A stretch of DNA of 64,000 nucleotides. Origin: Hirschia litorea. Lineage in GTDB: Bacteria; Pseudomonadota; Alphaproteobacteria; Caulobacterales; Hyphomonadaceae. The notes under the pieces were generated by a model. That model was given only the letters and a program-made list of their open reading frames with translations. It was not told where the DNA came from and ran no database searches. This document shows positions 63,330 to 64,000 of the stretch, in pieces; the stretch's first letter is position 1, and the number at the start of each line of letters is the position of its first letter. The translations under genes and the position numbers were made by a program. Where the stretch lies: the NCBI RefSeq assembly GCF_042665075.1, contig NZ_JBHTBR010000002.1, positions 930,001 through 994,000 on the forward strand. Direction: 5' to 3'.

Positions 63330-63752
63330 ATGATCTCCACATTCACACCTCTCACCCTCTTTCTCGCCAAAGCGATCGGAGGCTATATGGTGCTTGCAGG
63401 CTTATCGGGCCTTACGTCTCCCCATCGCTGGGAAAAATTGCTAGAAGATATGCGTACAAGTACAGCCCTCACCTATGTCACAGGCGTGCTCGTCTTTGCC
63501 TTGGGTACAGTCATGGTTTACGTCCACACCTTTTGGACAGATCCGCTCGCCATCATCATTTCCGTCATTGCATGGGCCACCTTAATTGAAGGCGCGTTAT
63601 TCATTGCGATACCAGAGATTTTCCTAAAACTCTCCGTTTCGCTTTTGCGCCCGTCAGCTTTCAAACCCTTTGCAATATCCGTAATAGGGTTTGGCTTAGT
63701 TCTGCTCACTTGCGGCTTTATCGGCGTTGCCGGCACCTTGTCTGCCGCCTAA
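63330..63752 (+). CDS. Small membrane protein of unknown function inserted in the GTA cluster
   Basis: About 140 aa with four hydrophobic segments: TPLTLFLAKAIGGYMVLAGL, ALTYVTGVLVFALGTVMVYV, AIIISVIAWATLIEGALFI and FAISVIGFGLVLLTCGFIGV. The start at 63330 has GGAGG eight bases upstream; the ATG at 63324 is too near. It is on the strand opposite to g5 and g6, which it separates, and ends at a strong hairpin. I do not recognise its family; it is not a phage structural protein. Confidence 0.75.
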   Translation: MISTFTPLTLFLAKAIGGYMVLAGLSGLTSPHRWEKLLEDMRTSTALTYVTGVLVFALGTVMVYVHTFWTDPLAIIISVIAWATLIEGALFIAIPEIFLKLSVSLLRPSAFKPFAISVIGFGLVLLTCGFIGVAGTLSAA

Positions 63753-63754
63753 AC

Positions 63755-63778
63755 CACCCCCACGCATGTGTGGGGGTG
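63755..63778. terminator. Strong hairpin between capsid and membrane protein genes
   Basis: CACCCCCAC (63755-63763) pairs perfectly with GTGGGGGTG (63770-63778) round a six-base loop. No long T-run on either strand; it may slow transcription out of the capsid gene or mark its 3' end. Confidence 0.55.
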
Positions 63779-63797
63779 ATAAGCAATATGAACGCAC

Positions 63798-64000
63798 CTA
63801 AAACGTCATCACTTTGATTGCGTCAAAATTCTGTACGCCGCCGCCAACGCGTTTCGTTGTATAAAACAACACATATGGCTTTGCAGAATAGGGGTCACGC
63901 AACACACGCGCACCTTGGCGGTCCACGATCAAATAGCCTTTACGGAAATCACCAAACGCAATCGCCGCATTCCCCGCGCCAATATCGGGCATATCTTCAA
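63798..64000 (-). CDS. Gene transfer agent major capsid protein (RcGTA g5 type), C-terminal end
   Basis: The last 67 residues of an HK97-fold capsid protein that begins outside the window. The text MPDIGAGNAAIAFGDFRKGY followed by LRDPYSAKPYVLFYTTKRVG and FDAIKVMTF is the strongly conserved C-terminus of GTA capsids. It is open at the window edge, so the internal ATG at 63992 is not the start. Confidence 0.93.
   Translation of the reverse strand, partial: EDMPDIGAGNAAIAFGDFRKGYLIVDRQGARVLRDPYSAKPYVLFYTTKRVGGGVQNFDAIKVMTF

Noticed and set aside
55336..64000. Ordinary prophage instead of gene transfer agent
   Set aside because: Gene order and families (TIM-barrel megatron, DUF2163, DUF2460, DUF3168, capsid C-terminus) match RcGTA, and no integrase, repressor or lysis genes are seen in this part. 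The head genes beyond the window could still change this.
1..64000. CRISPR arrays, insertion sequences, rRNA genes or long repeats
   Set aside because: Looked for by eye; no regularly spaced repeats, transposase motifs or rRNA sequence were found.

Overview
The window looks like chromosomal DNA of a marine, Hyphomonadaceae-like alphaproteobacterium. Lineage evidence: a pcm-tolC-popZ gene order, a tRNA-His with no encoded G-1 plus a G1:U72 pair and A73, CtrA-type TTAA-N7-TTAA boxes, a PleC/DivJ-type kinase, a ccmIEFH-degP-RR-HK-glnE block, and an RcGTA-type gene transfer agent cluster. By eye the DNA is rather AT-rich for the group, which would suit a Hirschia-like organism (inference only). 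No insertion sequences, CRISPR array or rRNA genes were seen.

Layout. 1-2753: partial popZ, a TolC channel and pcm, all on the minus strand. 3032-3759: tRNA-Cys and tRNA-Asn flanking a CtrA-box/hairpin/terminator unit that looks like a small RNA gene. 3896-7284: GtrA protein, GT-C glycosyltransferase, M19 dipeptidase lipoprotein. 7360-27411: an aryl polyene (APE) pigment cluster with an aromatic ammonia-lyase, two ACPs, a dedicated PPTase, two active ketosynthases plus a chain-length-factor-like partner, a ketoreductase, two dehydratases (one fused to the AMP ligase), a halogenase-like flavoenzyme, a thioesterase, acyl- and glycosyltransferases, and a LolA/MMPL/lipoprotein export set. Most of these genes lie in two minus-strand runs with many stop/start overlaps. 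The likely logic is: ammonia-lyase makes an aryl acrylate; ApeH loads it onto an ACP; ApeO/ApeC extend, ApeQ reduces and ApeP/ApeI dehydrate; the polyene is attached to a lipid and moved to the outer membrane.

27780-37529: a small DEDDh exonuclease, tRNA-His, an M48 lipoprotein protease, a conserved unknown, pepN, an EAL protein, a CheY-like regulator and the PleC-like kinase. 37562-40100: an ECF sigma/anti-sigma module with a Spy-like periplasmic protein and a six EF-hand protein. 40149-54247: glnE, HK-RR, DegP, a hydrolase-OsmC fusion, cytochrome c maturation genes ccmH/F/E/I, and a FeuP/FeuQ-like two-component system preceded by a FeuN-like small PepSY protein, with direct repeats upstream. 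54311-55270: a CbpA/DnaJ-like protein.

55336-64000: a gene transfer agent cluster in the order g5 (partial), g6, g8, g9, g11, g12, g13, g14, g15. It lacks recognisable g7 and g10, has a very short g11 and a shortened g13, and is split in two places by plus-strand cellular genes. All its frames are open, so it is rearranged rather than obviously dead.
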